From: Acidimicrobiales bacterium
GTDB taxonomy: Bacteria > Actinomycetota > Acidimicrobiia > Acidimicrobiales > AC-9
NCBI GenBank assembly: GCA_036270875.1
Contig: DATBBR010000032.1
Location: 1 to 46,866, forward strand
DNA: 46,866 nucleotides
Reading direction: 5' to 3'
In this document: positions 34,250-42,844 of the stretch, piece after piece
Layout: every line of letters starts with the position of its first letter
How positions within the stretch are numbered: position 1 is the first letter of the stretch
Position numbers and translations under genes: made by a program
The notes under the pieces: generated by a model
Told to the model about the DNA's origin: nothing
Database searches by the model: none
The model's input: only the letters and a program-made list of their open reading frames with translations

Positions 34250-35290
34250 TTGGTAAGACAGCGGAGCCCACTCCCCCCCGGGGAGGGAGGTCAGGACGCG
34301 GCGACGCCCGTGACCCCCGCGGCTCCCGTCGGCTCCTCCACTTCGGGCGCAGCGCCGGGACCTCCGCCCGAGACGACCCAGGACATCCAGAGCGGACGGG
34401 GCCGTCACCGCAAGGACTCCCTTCCCGCCGGTCTCCTGCGCACGGCGCGCCCCCGCCAGTGGGTCAAGAACGTGCTGGTGTTCGCGGCACCGGGCGCGGC
34501 CGGCGTGCTCGGGCACCCCGGCCCCTTCCTCCGCACCCTGGCGGCGTTCGGGATCTTCTGTGTGACCGCCAGCGGGATCTACTTCGTCAACGACGCCGTC
34601 GACCGGGCCGCCGACCGACTGCATCCCACCAAGCGGTACCGGCCGGTGGCGTCGGGCATCGTCCCTGTCAACCTGGCCGTGGGCGTGGGTGTCGGCCTCA
34701 TGGTCGCGGGCATCCTGCTCGCCCTCCTGGTGAAGGGACAGCTGGCGCTGGTCGTCAGCATCTACGTCGGCATCACCTTCACCTACAACCTGTGGCTCAA
34801 GGACGAAGCCGTGGTCGACCTGGCCGCCGTAGCCTCCGGCTTCGTGCTGCGTGCAATCGCCGGTGGCGTGGCCGCTGGAGTCGTGCTGTCGAACTGGTTC
34901 CTGATCGTGGCCTCGTTCGGATCGCTGTTCATGGTCGCGGGGAAGCGGCATGCCGAGCACCTCGACCTCGGAGACAGCCGGGAGGACCACCGGGCCACCC
35001 TCGGTCAGTACTCGCTGTCCTTCCTCCGCTACGTGCGCTCGGTGGCGTCAGCGGTGGCCATCGCCGGCTACTGCGTGTGGGCGTTCGAGAAGGCAGCGGT
35101 CGCGGGTCACGGGGCGATCTGGTTCCAGCTGTCGATCGCCCCCTTCGTGCTCGCCGTCCTCCGCTACGCCCTGCTGCTCGACGCCGGGCAGGGCGGCGCT
35201 CCCGAGGACATCGTCCTCGGGGACCGCGCCATCGAGGTGATGGGAGCGGCGTGGATCTTCCTCTTCGCCCTTGGCGTCTATGCCGTCTGA
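34250..35290 (+). CDS. ubiA: Decaprenyl-phosphate phosphoribosyltransferase (UbiA superfamily)
   Basis: Transfers 5-phosphoribose from PRPP to polyprenyl phosphate, the first step to decaprenyl-phosphoryl-arabinose. The 346-residue protein has a disordered 58-residue leader, then about eight or nine helices with the first Asp-rich motif [10 protein letters not shown] (Asp115, 118, 122) and the second in [19 protein letters not shown]. The [17 protein letters not shown] opening is typical of Rv3806c-like enzymes. It starts at TTG 34250 after GGAG. It overlaps dprE1 by 11 bases, and dprE2 follows, which fixes the role. Confidence 0.9.
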   Translation: MVRQRSPLPPGEGGQDAATPVTPAAPVGSSTSGAAPGPPPETTQDIQSGRGRHRKDSLPAGLLRTARPRQWVKNVLVFAAPGAAGVLGHPGPFLRTLAAFGIFCVTASGIYFVNDAVDRAADRLHPTKRYRPVASGIVPVNLAVGVGVGLMVAGILLALLVKGQLALVVSIYVGITFTYNLWLKDEAVVDLAAVASGFVLRAIAGGVAAGVVLSNWFLIVASFGSLFMVAGKRHAEHLDLGDSREDHRATLGQYSLSFLRYVRSVASAVAIAGYCVWAFEKAAVAGHGAIWFQLSIAPFVLAVLRYALLLDAGQGGAPEDIVLGDRAIEVMGAAWIFLFALGVYAV

Positions 35291-36719
35291 GCGCACCCCG
35301 TCACGTACCGTCGAGCTGCTGACCGGCTGGGGTCGCACCGCCCCGACGGCGGCCGAGGTGGATCGTCCCTCGCGCGCCGAGCACGTCGGGGAGGCCATGA
35401 GCTCGACGCCGGACCGGGGCCTGATCGCCCGGGGCCTGGGGCGCAGCTACGGCGACGCCGCCCAGTGCGCCGGAGGTGTGGTGATCGACGCCACCGGACT
35501 GGACCGGATCCGGGGCGCCGACCTCACGACAGGCGAGATCACTGTCGACGCCGGAGTCAGTCTCGACACCCTGATGAAGGTGTTCCTCCCTCACGGCTGG
35601 TTCGTGCCGGTCACGCCGGGGACCCGCTTCGTCACCGTCGGCGGGGCGATCGCGGCCGACATCCACGGCAAGAACCACCACCGCGACGGGAGCTTCGCGT
35701 CCCACGTCAGCGCCTTCACCCTCGCCACCCCGACCGGTCATCGCCGGGTGACACCTGGCGATGACCCAGAGCTGTTCTGGGCGACCGCCGGCGGGCTCGG
35801 GTTGACCGGCGTCGTTCTCGAGGCCACGCTCCGCCTGATGCCCGTCGAGACGACCCGCATGCGGGTAGACGCCGAGCGGGCCAACGACCTCGACGACGTC
35901 CTGGCCCGCATGGACAGCCGGGACCACCTTTACCAGTACTCGGTCGCGTGGATCGACTGCCTGGCTCGGGGGCGTTCCCTCGGGCGCTCGGTCCTGACCC
36001 GCGGCGACCACGCCCGCCTCGACGAGCTGCCCCCGGACGAGCGGCCCACGGCGCGGGAGTTCGCCCCCTCGATCCTCTTGGAGGCCCCCCCGGTCGTTCC
36101 CGACGGCCTGCTCAACCGGCTGACCGTGGCCGCCTTCAACGAGCTCTGGTTCCGCAAGGCACCCAAGCGGGACGAGGGCCGCATCGAGTCCCTGGCCGGC
36201 TTCTTCCACCCCCTCGACGGCGTCGGTTCCTGGAACCGCCTCTACGGCTCGCGGGGGTTCCTCCAGTACCAGATGGTCGTGCCATTCGGCGCCGAGGACA
36301 CCCTGCGGGCGGTCCTCGAGCGCCTGAGCAGCGCGGGCTCGGCCTCGTTCCTCGCCGTGCTCAAGCGCTTCGGTCCCGCCGACCCCGGACCGATGTCCTT
36401 CCCGTTGCCGGGCTGGACGCTCGCCCTCGACCTGCCCGTGGGCCCAGCCCAGCTGGGGCCACTTCTCGATGGCCTCGACGACCTCGTCGTCGAGGCCGGG
36501 GGGCGCGTCTACCTGGCCAAGGACTCGCGGCTGCGCCCGGAGCTGCTGGTCGCCATGTATCCGCGGCTGGACGAATGGCGGGCCGCACGCCGTCGGGTGG
36601 ATCCCGACGGCGTGCTGTCGTCGGATCTGGCCCGTCGGCTGCGGCTGCTCGGGGCCGGCCCTTCGGGCCGGCCCCAGGAGATGGCTTCTGCCGGCCTCAC
36701 GAGAGGAGACCTGCAGTGA
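35280..36719 (+). CDS. dprE1: Decaprenylphosphoryl-beta-D-ribose oxidase
   Basis: FAD enzyme that oxidises decaprenylphosphoryl-ribose to the 2-keto intermediate. The 479-residue protein has the FAD-binding motif [20 protein letters not shown] (the key His129 in HGKNHH) and the late AKDSR Lys that corresponds to the active-site Lys of the M. tuberculosis enzyme. In the GWTLALDL segment, Ala382 occupies the place of Cys387 of that enzyme (GWNICVDF), the residue attacked by benzothiazinones. ATG 35280 overlaps the ubiA end; the stop overlaps dprE2 by GTGA. A strong hairpin lies in the 3' coding part (36651-36675). Confidence 0.92.
   Translation: MPSERTPSRTVELLTGWGRTAPTAAEVDRPSRAEHVGEAMSSTPDRGLIARGLGRSYGDAAQCAGGVVIDATGLDRIRGADLTTGEITVDAGVSLDTLMKVFLPHGWFVPVTPGTRFVTVGGAIAADIHGKNHHRDGSFASHVSAFTLATPTGHRRVTPGDDPELFWATAGGLGLTGVVLEATLRLMPVETTRMRVDAERANDLDDVLARMDSRDHLYQYSVAWIDCLARGRSLGRSVLTRGDHARLDELPPDERPTAREFAPSILLEAPPVVPDGLLNRLTVAAFNELWFRKAPKRDEGRIESLAGFFHPLDGVGSWNRLYGSRGFLQYQMVVPFGAEDTLRAVLERLSSAGSASFLAVLKRFGPADPGPMSFPLPGWTLALDLPVGPAQLGPLLDGLDDLVVEAGGRVYLAKDSRLRPELLVAMYPRLDEWRAARRRVDPDGVLSSDLARRLRLLGAGPSGRPQEMASAGLTRGDLQ
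36651..36675 (+). other. Perfect 11-bp stem-loop inside the 3' end of dprE1
   Basis: GGGGCCGGCCC, loop TTC, GGGCCGGCCCC. It encodes the residues Gly-Ala-Gly-Pro-Ser-Gly-Arg-Pro, so it may reflect GC-rich codon use only, but the stem is long and lies 26 bases upstream of the dprE2 ribosome-binding site (GAGAGGAG), where it could pause ribosomes or shape coupling. Confidence 0.7.
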
Positions 36720-37477
36720 ACGACGCCCTCGGCTCGCCCCAGTCGGTGCTCGTGCTCGGTGGCACGTCGGAGATCGCCAGGGCGACGCTCCGGGCCCTGA
36801 TCGCCCGACGGTGCCGGACGGTGGTGCTGGCGGGACGCGACCAGGCGAGCCTGGACGAGGCGGGCGCCGAGGCCCGCAGCGTGGGAGCCACCACCGTGGA
36901 GACGGTGACCTTCGACGCACAGGACGCCGCCGGAGGCTGCCGCGTGGTCGACGAGGTCTTCGACCGTCACGGCGACATCGACCTGGTCCTCGTGGCCGCG
37001 GGCGTCCTCGGCGACCAGGAGGCGGCCGAGAAGGATCCCACCGCCGTAGCCGAGATCGTCACCACCAACTTCACGGGACCGGCCTCGGCGATGATGGCTT
37101 GTGGAGCCCGCCTGCGGCGCCAGGGGCACGGGGTCCTCGTCGTGCTTTCGTCCGTGGCCGGTGAGCGGGCCCGACGGGCCAACTTCGTGTACGGCTCGTC
37201 CAAGGCCGGTCTGGACGCCTTCGCCCAGGGTCTGAGCGACTCGCTGGCAGGCTCCGGCGCCCGAGTGCTCATCGTCCGACCGGGCTTCGTGCACACCCGG
37301 ATGACCGCGGGGATGAGCCCCGCCCCGATGGCCACGACAGCCGACGAGGTCGCCGCCGTCATCGTGAGGGGCCTCGAGAAGGGCGCCGACGTGGTCTGGG
37401 CCCCGCCGCCGCTGCGGTGGGTGATGGTCGTGCTGCGCCACCTACCCCGGGCGCTGTTCCGCCGGATCCCGGGCTGA
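36716..37477 (+). CDS. dprE2: Decaprenylphosphoryl-D-2-keto-erythro-pentose reductase (SDR)
   Basis: Reduces the DprE1 product with NAD(P)H to complete epimerisation of ribose to arabinose on the lipid carrier. It is a 253-residue SDR, matching the family length (254 in M. tuberculosis). It has the nucleotide motif LGGTSEIAR in place of the classical TGxxxGIG, as in DprE2 proteins, plus NFTGPAS, the LSSVAG Ser, and VYGSSKAG with Tyr and Lys. GTG 36716 overlaps the dprE1 stop (GTGA) and has GAGAGGAG upstream. Confidence 0.92.
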   Translation: MNDALGSPQSVLVLGGTSEIARATLRALIARRCRTVVLAGRDQASLDEAGAEARSVGATTVETVTFDAQDAAGGCRVVDEVFDRHGDIDLVLVAAGVLGDQEAAEKDPTAVAEIVTTNFTGPASAMMACGARLRRQGHGVLVVLSSVAGERARRANFVYGSSKAGLDAFAQGLSDSLAGSGARVLIVRPGFVHTRMTAGMSPAPMATTADEVAAVIVRGLEKGADVVWAPPPLRWVMVVLRHLPRALFRRIPG

Positions 37478-38184
37478 TGGACACCCGGGCTGGCGCGGGA
37501 GCCAGCCCAGCAGGCCGCCCCGGGCGGCCGGCCCGACAGCACAGCCAGCCGGTCGCCGCCTTCGACTTCGATGGCACCCTGAGCCGCCGGGACAGCCTGC
37601 TTCCCTTTCTCGTCTTCGTGCGCGGCCCGGCGACGACCGCACGAGCGCTCGTCGCCGAGAGCCCTCGGTTCGCACGCGTCATCCTGGGCCGGGCCTCTCG
37701 CGACGAAGCCAAGGAGGCACTGCTCGTGCGCCTGCTGTCAGGGGCCGGGCTGCAGCCGCTCTCGGAGTCCGGCCGGGCCTTCGGCGAACGACTGGTCACC
37801 CGGGGACTGCGACCGGGAATGCGCCGCCGCCTTGACTGGCACCGCCAGGCCGGCCACATGGTCGTCATCGTCTCGGCATCGCCGGCCCTCTACCTGGAGG
37901 CGGCTGGTCGTCGGCTCGGCGTGGACGCCGTGCTGGCGACCGAGCTCGAGGTGGGCAACGACGGGCGGCTCACCGGCAGGCTGGCAGGGCCCAACTGCCG
38001 GGGCGCCGAGAAGGCCAAACGCCTGCGGGCCTGGCTCGCCGGCTCGGGCCACGAGCCGTCGGCCCAGCTGTGGGCCTATGGGGACAGCCGTGGCGATGCT
38101 GAGATGCTGGCGCTCGCCGACGTGGCTATCTGGGTGGGCTGGCGCCGCCGGTTCCCTCGCCATCCGGCCCAAGGCGGCCATTAG
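37477..38184 (+). CDS. HAD-IB family hydrolase, likely phosphatase
   Basis: A 235-residue phosphatase of the SerB-like HAD-IB group, with nucleophile Asp30 and Asp32 (FDFDGTL), motif II Ser in VSASP, motif III Lys in GAEKAKRL and the acidic motif GDSRGDAEM. Its ATG shares one base with the dprE2 stop (TGATG), so it is in the same operon. In mycobacteria the 5'-phosphate of the UbiA product is removed by a PAP2-type phosphatase (Rv3807c); no such gene is here, and this protein could do the job. That role is inference. It is convergent with the glycosyltransferase cluster. Confidence 0.88.
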   Translation: MDTRAGAGASPAGRPGRPARQHSQPVAAFDFDGTLSRRDSLLPFLVFVRGPATTARALVAESPRFARVILGRASRDEAKEALLVRLLSGAGLQPLSESGRAFGERLVTRGLRPGMRRRLDWHRQAGHMVVIVSASPALYLEAAGRRLGVDAVLATELEVGNDGRLTGRLAGPNCRGAEKAKRLRAWLAGSGHEPSAQLWAYGDSRGDAEMLALADVAIWVGWRRRFPRHPAQGGH

Positions 38185-38194
38185 CGCTGCCCGC

Positions 38195-39397
38195 CTATCC
38201 TGCCAGGCGGCTGTCCATGACCAGCCGGAGCTGGCGCTCGTATCGGTCGAGCACGTCGTCCCACCGGTAACGCTCCTCGACGTAGCGCCGCCCCGCCTCA
38301 CCCAGCGCCTGAGCGAGGGCCCGGTCGGAGACGATGGCGTCGACAGCCACCTCGAACTCGGCGAAGCCCCCGTACGGGATGGCGCCCCCGCTGCGCCGGG
38401 CTTGGCCGGCGAGCACGGCGCAGCGGCCTTGCACCAACGCGGCCTTGCGTTCGGCCCATGCCTCGGTGAGCACCATCGAGAAGCTCTCGAAATAGGACGG
38501 CACGACGGCAGCCAGGGCGCCGGTAAGCGCCCCGCGACGGGTGGCCTCGTCCACGAAGCCGGTGCGTACTACGTCGGGGTGCGCGGGCAACTCGCTGACC
38601 TGCTCGCCCAGGACCACCAGGGCGAGGTCGCTGCGGTTGCGGCGCTTGTAGGCGAGGAAGTACTCGTACAGCTCCTGGGAGCCCTTGTGGGGGTCGACCC
38701 GCCCCACGAAGAGCAGGTATGGGCGCTCTCCCACCCCAAAGGCGGCCCGAAAGGCCTTGTCGTCCCCAGGCCGGTCGACCTCAACACCCACGCCGGTGAC
38801 GCAGCTCGGACCGCTCCAGTGGAAGCGACGCTCGACCAGGTCCTGCTCCTCTTCGGTGAGAAAGCCCAGCGCGTCGGGGACCCGAAAGATGATGTCGAAC
38901 AGGTTCAGGGACAGCGGCGGCTCGTCGTGGGCGGTGGGATGGAGCAACGTGGGACGGAGGTGGGCGGCGACGGGGAGACCCACGAAGGTTGTCTCGTACA
39001 GATAGGTGAAGAAGACCACCACGTCGTAGTCGCGGGCGTGCTCCTCCAGCCAGGGCGCCAACCCCGTCACCTCGGGTCCCTGCAGCCGCATCCACTCCCG
39101 CTGCAGATAGAACGGCACGGGCTTGCGACCGGTCACCACCCGCTGGTGGAGGGGCGCGAAGAGTCTCGTCTCACGCGGCCGGCGGACCGGTAGACGGTGG
39201 AGGACCACACCGTCGAGCTCATCGGTGCCGGAGGGGTAGGAGTTGGCCCAGTCCACGTAGCTGGCGGCGCAGCTAGTGAGCACCTGGACCTCGTGGCCGC
39301 GACGAGCGAGACGGGTGGCGAACTCGCGACAACACTGCTCGGCGCCGCCCGCTACCTCGGCGCCGTAGCGCTGCACCACGAACAGCGGGCGCATCAC
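38195..39397 (-). CDS. Glycosyltransferase family 4 protein
   Basis: A 400-residue GT-B enzyme with an N-terminal acceptor domain (YGAEVAGGAEQCCREFATRLARRGHEVQVLT) and a C-terminal nucleotide-sugar domain (LLFVGRVDPHKGSQELYEYF; PSYFESFSMVLTEAW, which carries the ESFS version of the EX7E region). It is the last gene of the export cluster; its GTG/ATG start overlaps the stop of the preceding glycosyltransferase (39394-39397). It is not a close paralogue of the other two. Donor sugar unknown. Confidence 0.92.
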   Translation of the reverse strand: MMRPLFVVQRYGAEVAGGAEQCCREFATRLARRGHEVQVLTSCAASYVDWANSYPSGTDELDGVVLHRLPVRRPRETRLFAPLHQRVVTGRKPVPFYLQREWMRLQGPEVTGLAPWLEEHARDYDVVVFFTYLYETTFVGLPVAAHLRPTLLHPTAHDEPPLSLNLFDIIFRVPDALGFLTEEEQDLVERRFHWSGPSCVTGVGVEVDRPGDDKAFRAAFGVGERPYLLFVGRVDPHKGSQELYEYFLAYKRRNRSDLALVVLGEQVSELPAHPDVVRTGFVDEATRRGALTGALAAVVPSYFESFSMVLTEAWAERKAALVQGRCAVLAGQARRSGGAIPYGGFAEFEVAVDAIVSDRALAQALGEAGRRYVEERYRWDDVLDRYERQLRLVMDSRLAG

Positions 39398-40473
39398 GCG
39401 CCGACCGACCGGAGGTGACCGAGGAGGATCGTGCGGCCGACGGTCGGATCCAGCTCGCGGATGCGACGCCGGCCCCTGCGCACCAGCTCGGCCCGCACGC
39501 TCTCCTCACGGGCCAGCACGGCCATGGCCTCGGCGGCGACCAGCGGGCTGTCCTCGGGCTCCAGAAGCAGCCCGGCACCGGCCGTCGTCTCGGGAATGGC
39601 GCCGTAGGCGCGCGCCAGCACGGGTACGTCGAAGGACATGGCTTCGATGAGTGGCGCACAGAAGCCTTCGTGCTCGCTCGCGGTCACGAAGACGTCGGCG
39701 GCCCGATAACACGCGGCGAGGGACTCGTCGCTCACCCGGCCGATCATGTGGGCCCCGTTCAGGTTGAGCTCGGCGATGTAGGCGTCGAGCGCCTGACGGT
39801 ACGACCGCAGCCGGTCCATCCCGATCAGCACGAGGTGGGCCCCAGGCTCGAGGTAGGTCACCAGCACGTGGTAGGCGGACAGGAGCCAATCAGGACGCTT
39901 GTGGGGCAGGATCTGCCCGACGAAAAGGAACACCGGCCCGTCGAGGCACGACAGGTAGTCGGCCATGGTCTTGTCGGGACGAACCGATCGGAGGGCTACG
40001 GTGTCCACGACGAGCGGGCTGATGACCACGTTGCGGAAACCCAGTGATCGCAGCTCGCCAGCGTTGAACTCAGAGACCGCCACCGCCAGCTCCGCTCGGG
40101 AGGCGAGCGCCGCCAGCTCGTCCCGCCCGGTGTCGAGCAGCGCGGCGAACGTCGAATCGTAGGGCGCCCAGTGCTTGGAGGGCGAGATGTTGTGGTAGAT
40201 GAGCGCGAGGGGCTCGGGGCGTTGATGGAGGAAGCTGAAGACCGACGGCTCCCCGATCGACGCGTGGTACACGATGAGATCGGCGCCCTTGCTGCTTGTG
40301 TGACGCGAGTAGCGATCGATGGGATGGACCCGCCCGGCGAGGAGCGGATCGACGTGCCGGGCGAAGATCTCTGACGGGCCCAGGCAGCGCAGCTCGTCCT
40401 GGAGGTCGAGCGCGGCGTTGGTGATGGCGTCAGCCGCCGATGCCGCCACGAGGACCTGGTGGACCTCCATCAC
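39394..40473 (-). CDS. Glycosyltransferase family 4 protein
   Basis: A 359-residue GT-B enzyme. The N-terminal half holds YHASIGEPSVFSFLH and LIYHNISPSKHWAPYD; the C-terminal half has FLFVGQILPHKRPDWLL and ASEHEGFCAPLIEAM, the EX7E donor-sugar region. It is clearly paralogous to the gene at 41741-42844, with the same order of motifs, differing from the 38195 enzyme. Start at GTG 40473 or the next ATG (40470), overlapping the stop of the methyltransferase gene. Confidence 0.93.
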   Translation of the reverse strand: MMEVHQVLVAASAADAITNAALDLQDELRCLGPSEIFARHVDPLLAGRVHPIDRYSRHTSSKGADLIVYHASIGEPSVFSFLHQRPEPLALIYHNISPSKHWAPYDSTFAALLDTGRDELAALASRAELAVAVSEFNAGELRSLGFRNVVISPLVVDTVALRSVRPDKTMADYLSCLDGPVFLFVGQILPHKRPDWLLSAYHVLVTYLEPGAHLVLIGMDRLRSYRQALDAYIAELNLNGAHMIGRVSDESLAACYRAADVFVTASEHEGFCAPLIEAMSFDVPVLARAYGAIPETTAGAGLLLEPEDSPLVAAEAMAVLAREESVRAELVRRGRRRIRELDPTVGRTILLGHLRSVGA

Positions 40474-41711
40474 CGCGTGGCGATGAGGGCGTAGTCCTGG
40501 GGTGCGAACAACAGGTGGTTGAGCCGGCGGACGTTGGCAGCGCGTACGCCGTCATCGTCTGCTGGAGTCTCCAGCACGTCGTCATGGGGCGGCGGCGCGC
40601 GCCAGAGGAGCTCGATGCTCTCGAACCCGGCCTCGCGGAAGAGGAACTCCAGATAGGCCGGGTGGACGGGGCGCTCGTGGGTCGGATCGACGTAGAAGGG
40701 GTGGGCGAAGACGTACAACGACTGCGGGTTCACCGTCTCGATCAGCAGCTTGCCCCCTGGGCGAAGCTTGTCGCGGGCCAGCAGTGCCAGGTCTGCGGCC
40801 TCCTGGGCCGTGAGGTGCTCGATCACCTGGATGAGGACGATGGATCCGAGGGCGCCGTCGACGAGCGTGGCCAGGTGGGCCAGCCCGTCGCCCTGTTCGA
40901 CGGCGAGCCCTCGGCCCCGACCCTCTTCGGCCAGCTCAGGATCGATCTCGATGCCCGAGGCCTCGATGCCGAGCTCCTTGAGCAGGGTGAGAAACTCGCC
41001 CCTCCCGCACCCGAGGTCGAAGACCGGCGCCGACTGCCCCAGTCGCTCGGCCAGGTCCCGATACCGTTCGGCCAGCTCGTCCCAGCTCCCCCGGAACTCC
41101 TCGGCGAAGCGGGACTCCTTGAACCAGGGCCGGAACTGGCGGCGGGCCTCGCGGGCCTCGAGGGCCTCGATCCGGCGGTGGAGGTCGGCCATGCCGGCGG
41201 CGGACTCGACCGGTGCCCGCTCGTAGCTGGCCCACCGCTCGACCAGGACGTCGACCATGCCGACCAGGTCGGGGTGGGAGTGGTCGTGGTCGTCAGTGGC
41301 CGTGTCGGCGAGCTCGTCGAGGACGTCCCGAAGGGCGTCGGCGAACTGCTGCACCTGGTCGAGGACGCCCTGGGTCTGGCGGCCGGTGACCTTGCCCACC
41401 CCCCGGTGGATGGCGCTGCCACCAGGGAGCTTGGACCATGTTTGGATACGGTCGGGGCTGAACGACGAGAAAGCGGCGAGCCGGTCCAGCTTGGCCCGGA
41501 ACTGCGAGCGGTCGGAGCTGGCCCTGGTCCCGACGATCCGCTGGAAATGCGCCTCCAGGTTGACCTCCAGCCCGGAGGGATAGTCTCCCGCCTCCCGGCG
41601 GTCTCGGACCCGGCTCCGCAGGGTCTCGAGCAGCTCGTCGAGATCGGTGGGCAGGGGCGGGCGCTGCTGCTCGTCCACGGCGGCGACATCGTATCCGAGG
41701 CCGGTCGTCAC
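40470..41711 (-). CDS. Class I SAM-dependent methyltransferase with helical N-terminal region
   Basis: A 413-residue protein. Residues to about 210 are helical and coiled-coil-like (RIQTWSKLPGGSAIHRGVGKV, then a long Asp/Leu-rich helix); the rest is a methyltransferase with motif I VFDLGCGRGEFL, ASGIEIDPEL, and IVLIQVIEHL. In polysaccharide clusters such enzymes cap or modify the glycan chain, and a Wzt with a C-terminal domain often reads the cap. GTG 41711 is used here; GTG 41678 (MDEQQRPPLP) is equally possible. It overlaps the next gene by four bases. Confidence 0.9.
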   Translation of the reverse strand: MTTGLGYDVAAVDEQQRPPLPTDLDELLETLRSRVRDRREAGDYPSGLEVNLEAHFQRIVGTRASSDRSQFRAKLDRLAAFSSFSPDRIQTWSKLPGGSAIHRGVGKVTGRQTQGVLDQVQQFADALRDVLDELADTATDDHDHSHPDLVGMVDVLVERWASYERAPVESAAGMADLHRRIEALEAREARRQFRPWFKESRFAEEFRGSWDELAERYRDLAERLGQSAPVFDLGCGRGEFLTLLKELGIEASGIEIDPELAEEGRGRGLAVEQGDGLAHLATLVDGALGSIVLIQVIEHLTAQEAADLALLARDKLRPGGKLLIETVNPQSLYVFAHPFYVDPTHERPVHPAYLEFLFREAGFESIELLWRAPPPHDDVLETPADDDGVRAANVRRLNHLLFAPQDYALIATR

Positions 41712-41740
41712 AACGGAACCGGGCCCCAGACGCCGGCGGT

Positions 41741-42844
41741 TCAATTCCGCACGGCCTCCTCGACGACGGCGGCGAGGCGGGCCCGGCTGCGCTCCAGGCT
41801 GAGCTCGTCCAGCCTGGCCCGTCCAGCCTCGAGCAGCGAGGCGTGCAGGGCCGCCTCGTCGAGGACCCGGTGCAGGGCCGCGGCGACGAGGGCGGGGCCC
41901 TTCGCTGGCAGGACCACGCCAGCCGCGCCCACCGTCTCGGGGACCGCGGCGGCGCCGAATGCCACGATCGGGAGTTGGTGGTACATGGCCTCCAGCAGCG
42001 GCACGCAGAATCCTTCGTGGTCGGAGCAGCACACGAACACGTCGGCGGAGCGATAGTAGGCAGCGAGCTCGCCGTCGGACACCGACCCGGCCATGTCCAC
42101 CGCCTCGGTCAGCCCGAGGTCGGCGACGAACCGGTCGAGCGCCCGCTGGTAGGCGGGCGACGAGACGCCGCCGACCAGGTGCAGCCGGGCTTTCGGATCG
42201 TAGGCCTGGCGGTAGGCGGCCAAGGCCTTGATCAGGTCGTGCTGGGCCTTGTGGGGCGCGATGCGTCCGACAAACAGCAGGTCGGCGCCACCGGCCCGGC
42301 GGGCCGCCGTCAGCCGGTCGAGCGTCGCCGGGTCGGCGTCGCCGCGCCAGGAGCCGAGGTCGATCAGAAGCGGGGCCACCGCCGTCGATCGAAAGCCCGC
42401 CTCGTTCAGCTCCCGGGCATTGAACCGCGACACGGCGATGGCCAGCACGACGTCGGGGGCCAGCTGGACCAGCTGCTGATGGCCGAGGGCCGTGGCCTGG
42501 GCCACCTCGGGGTCCCACGCCTCGAGGTAGGCCGACGGGGTGACGTTGTGGAAGTTGACCAGCTTGGGCTCGGGGCGCCCGGCCACGAAGTCGCCCACCG
42601 GACTGCCGATCGAGCTCTGGTAGAGCATCCACGATCGGCCCTGATGCCGGAGCCCATGACGCCCATGGCCGAACTGGCGGTACGGGTGCGCCTCACGGGC
42701 CATCTCCGATCGGGCCTCGCCGGCGAAGATCTCGGAGCCGAACCCCATGTCACGGAGCAGGGCGCGGACCTGGAGGGTGTGGGCTCCGATGGCGTCGCGG
42801 GGCGCGAGCGTCGGGATGAACTGATGGATCGCCTCGGGCCTCAA
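41741..42844 (-). CDS. Glycosyltransferase family 4 protein
   Basis: A 367-residue GT-B enzyme, paralogue of the gene at 39394. It shares YQSSIGSPVGDFV, NFHNVTPSAYLEAWD, AVSRFNARELNEAGF, LLFVGRIAPHKAQHDLI and CCSDHEGFCVPLLEAM with it (Glu residues of the EX7E motif kept). It starts at a TTG overlapping the stop of the upstream gene by TTGA (42841-42844); no better start precedes IHQFIPTLAPRDAIGAH, where the family begins. Acts on the cytosolic side before export. Confidence 0.92.
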   Translation of the reverse strand: MRPEAIHQFIPTLAPRDAIGAHTLQVRALLRDMGFGSEIFAGEARSEMAREAHPYRQFGHGRHGLRHQGRSWMLYQSSIGSPVGDFVAGRPEPKLVNFHNVTPSAYLEAWDPEVAQATALGHQQLVQLAPDVVLAIAVSRFNARELNEAGFRSTAVAPLLIDLGSWRGDADPATLDRLTAARRAGGADLLFVGRIAPHKAQHDLIKALAAYRQAYDPKARLHLVGGVSSPAYQRALDRFVADLGLTEAVDMAGSVSDGELAAYYRSADVFVCCSDHEGFCVPLLEAMYHQLPIVAFGAAAVPETVGAAGVVLPAKGPALVAAALHRVLDEAALHASLLEAGRARLDELSLERSRARLAAVVEEAVRN

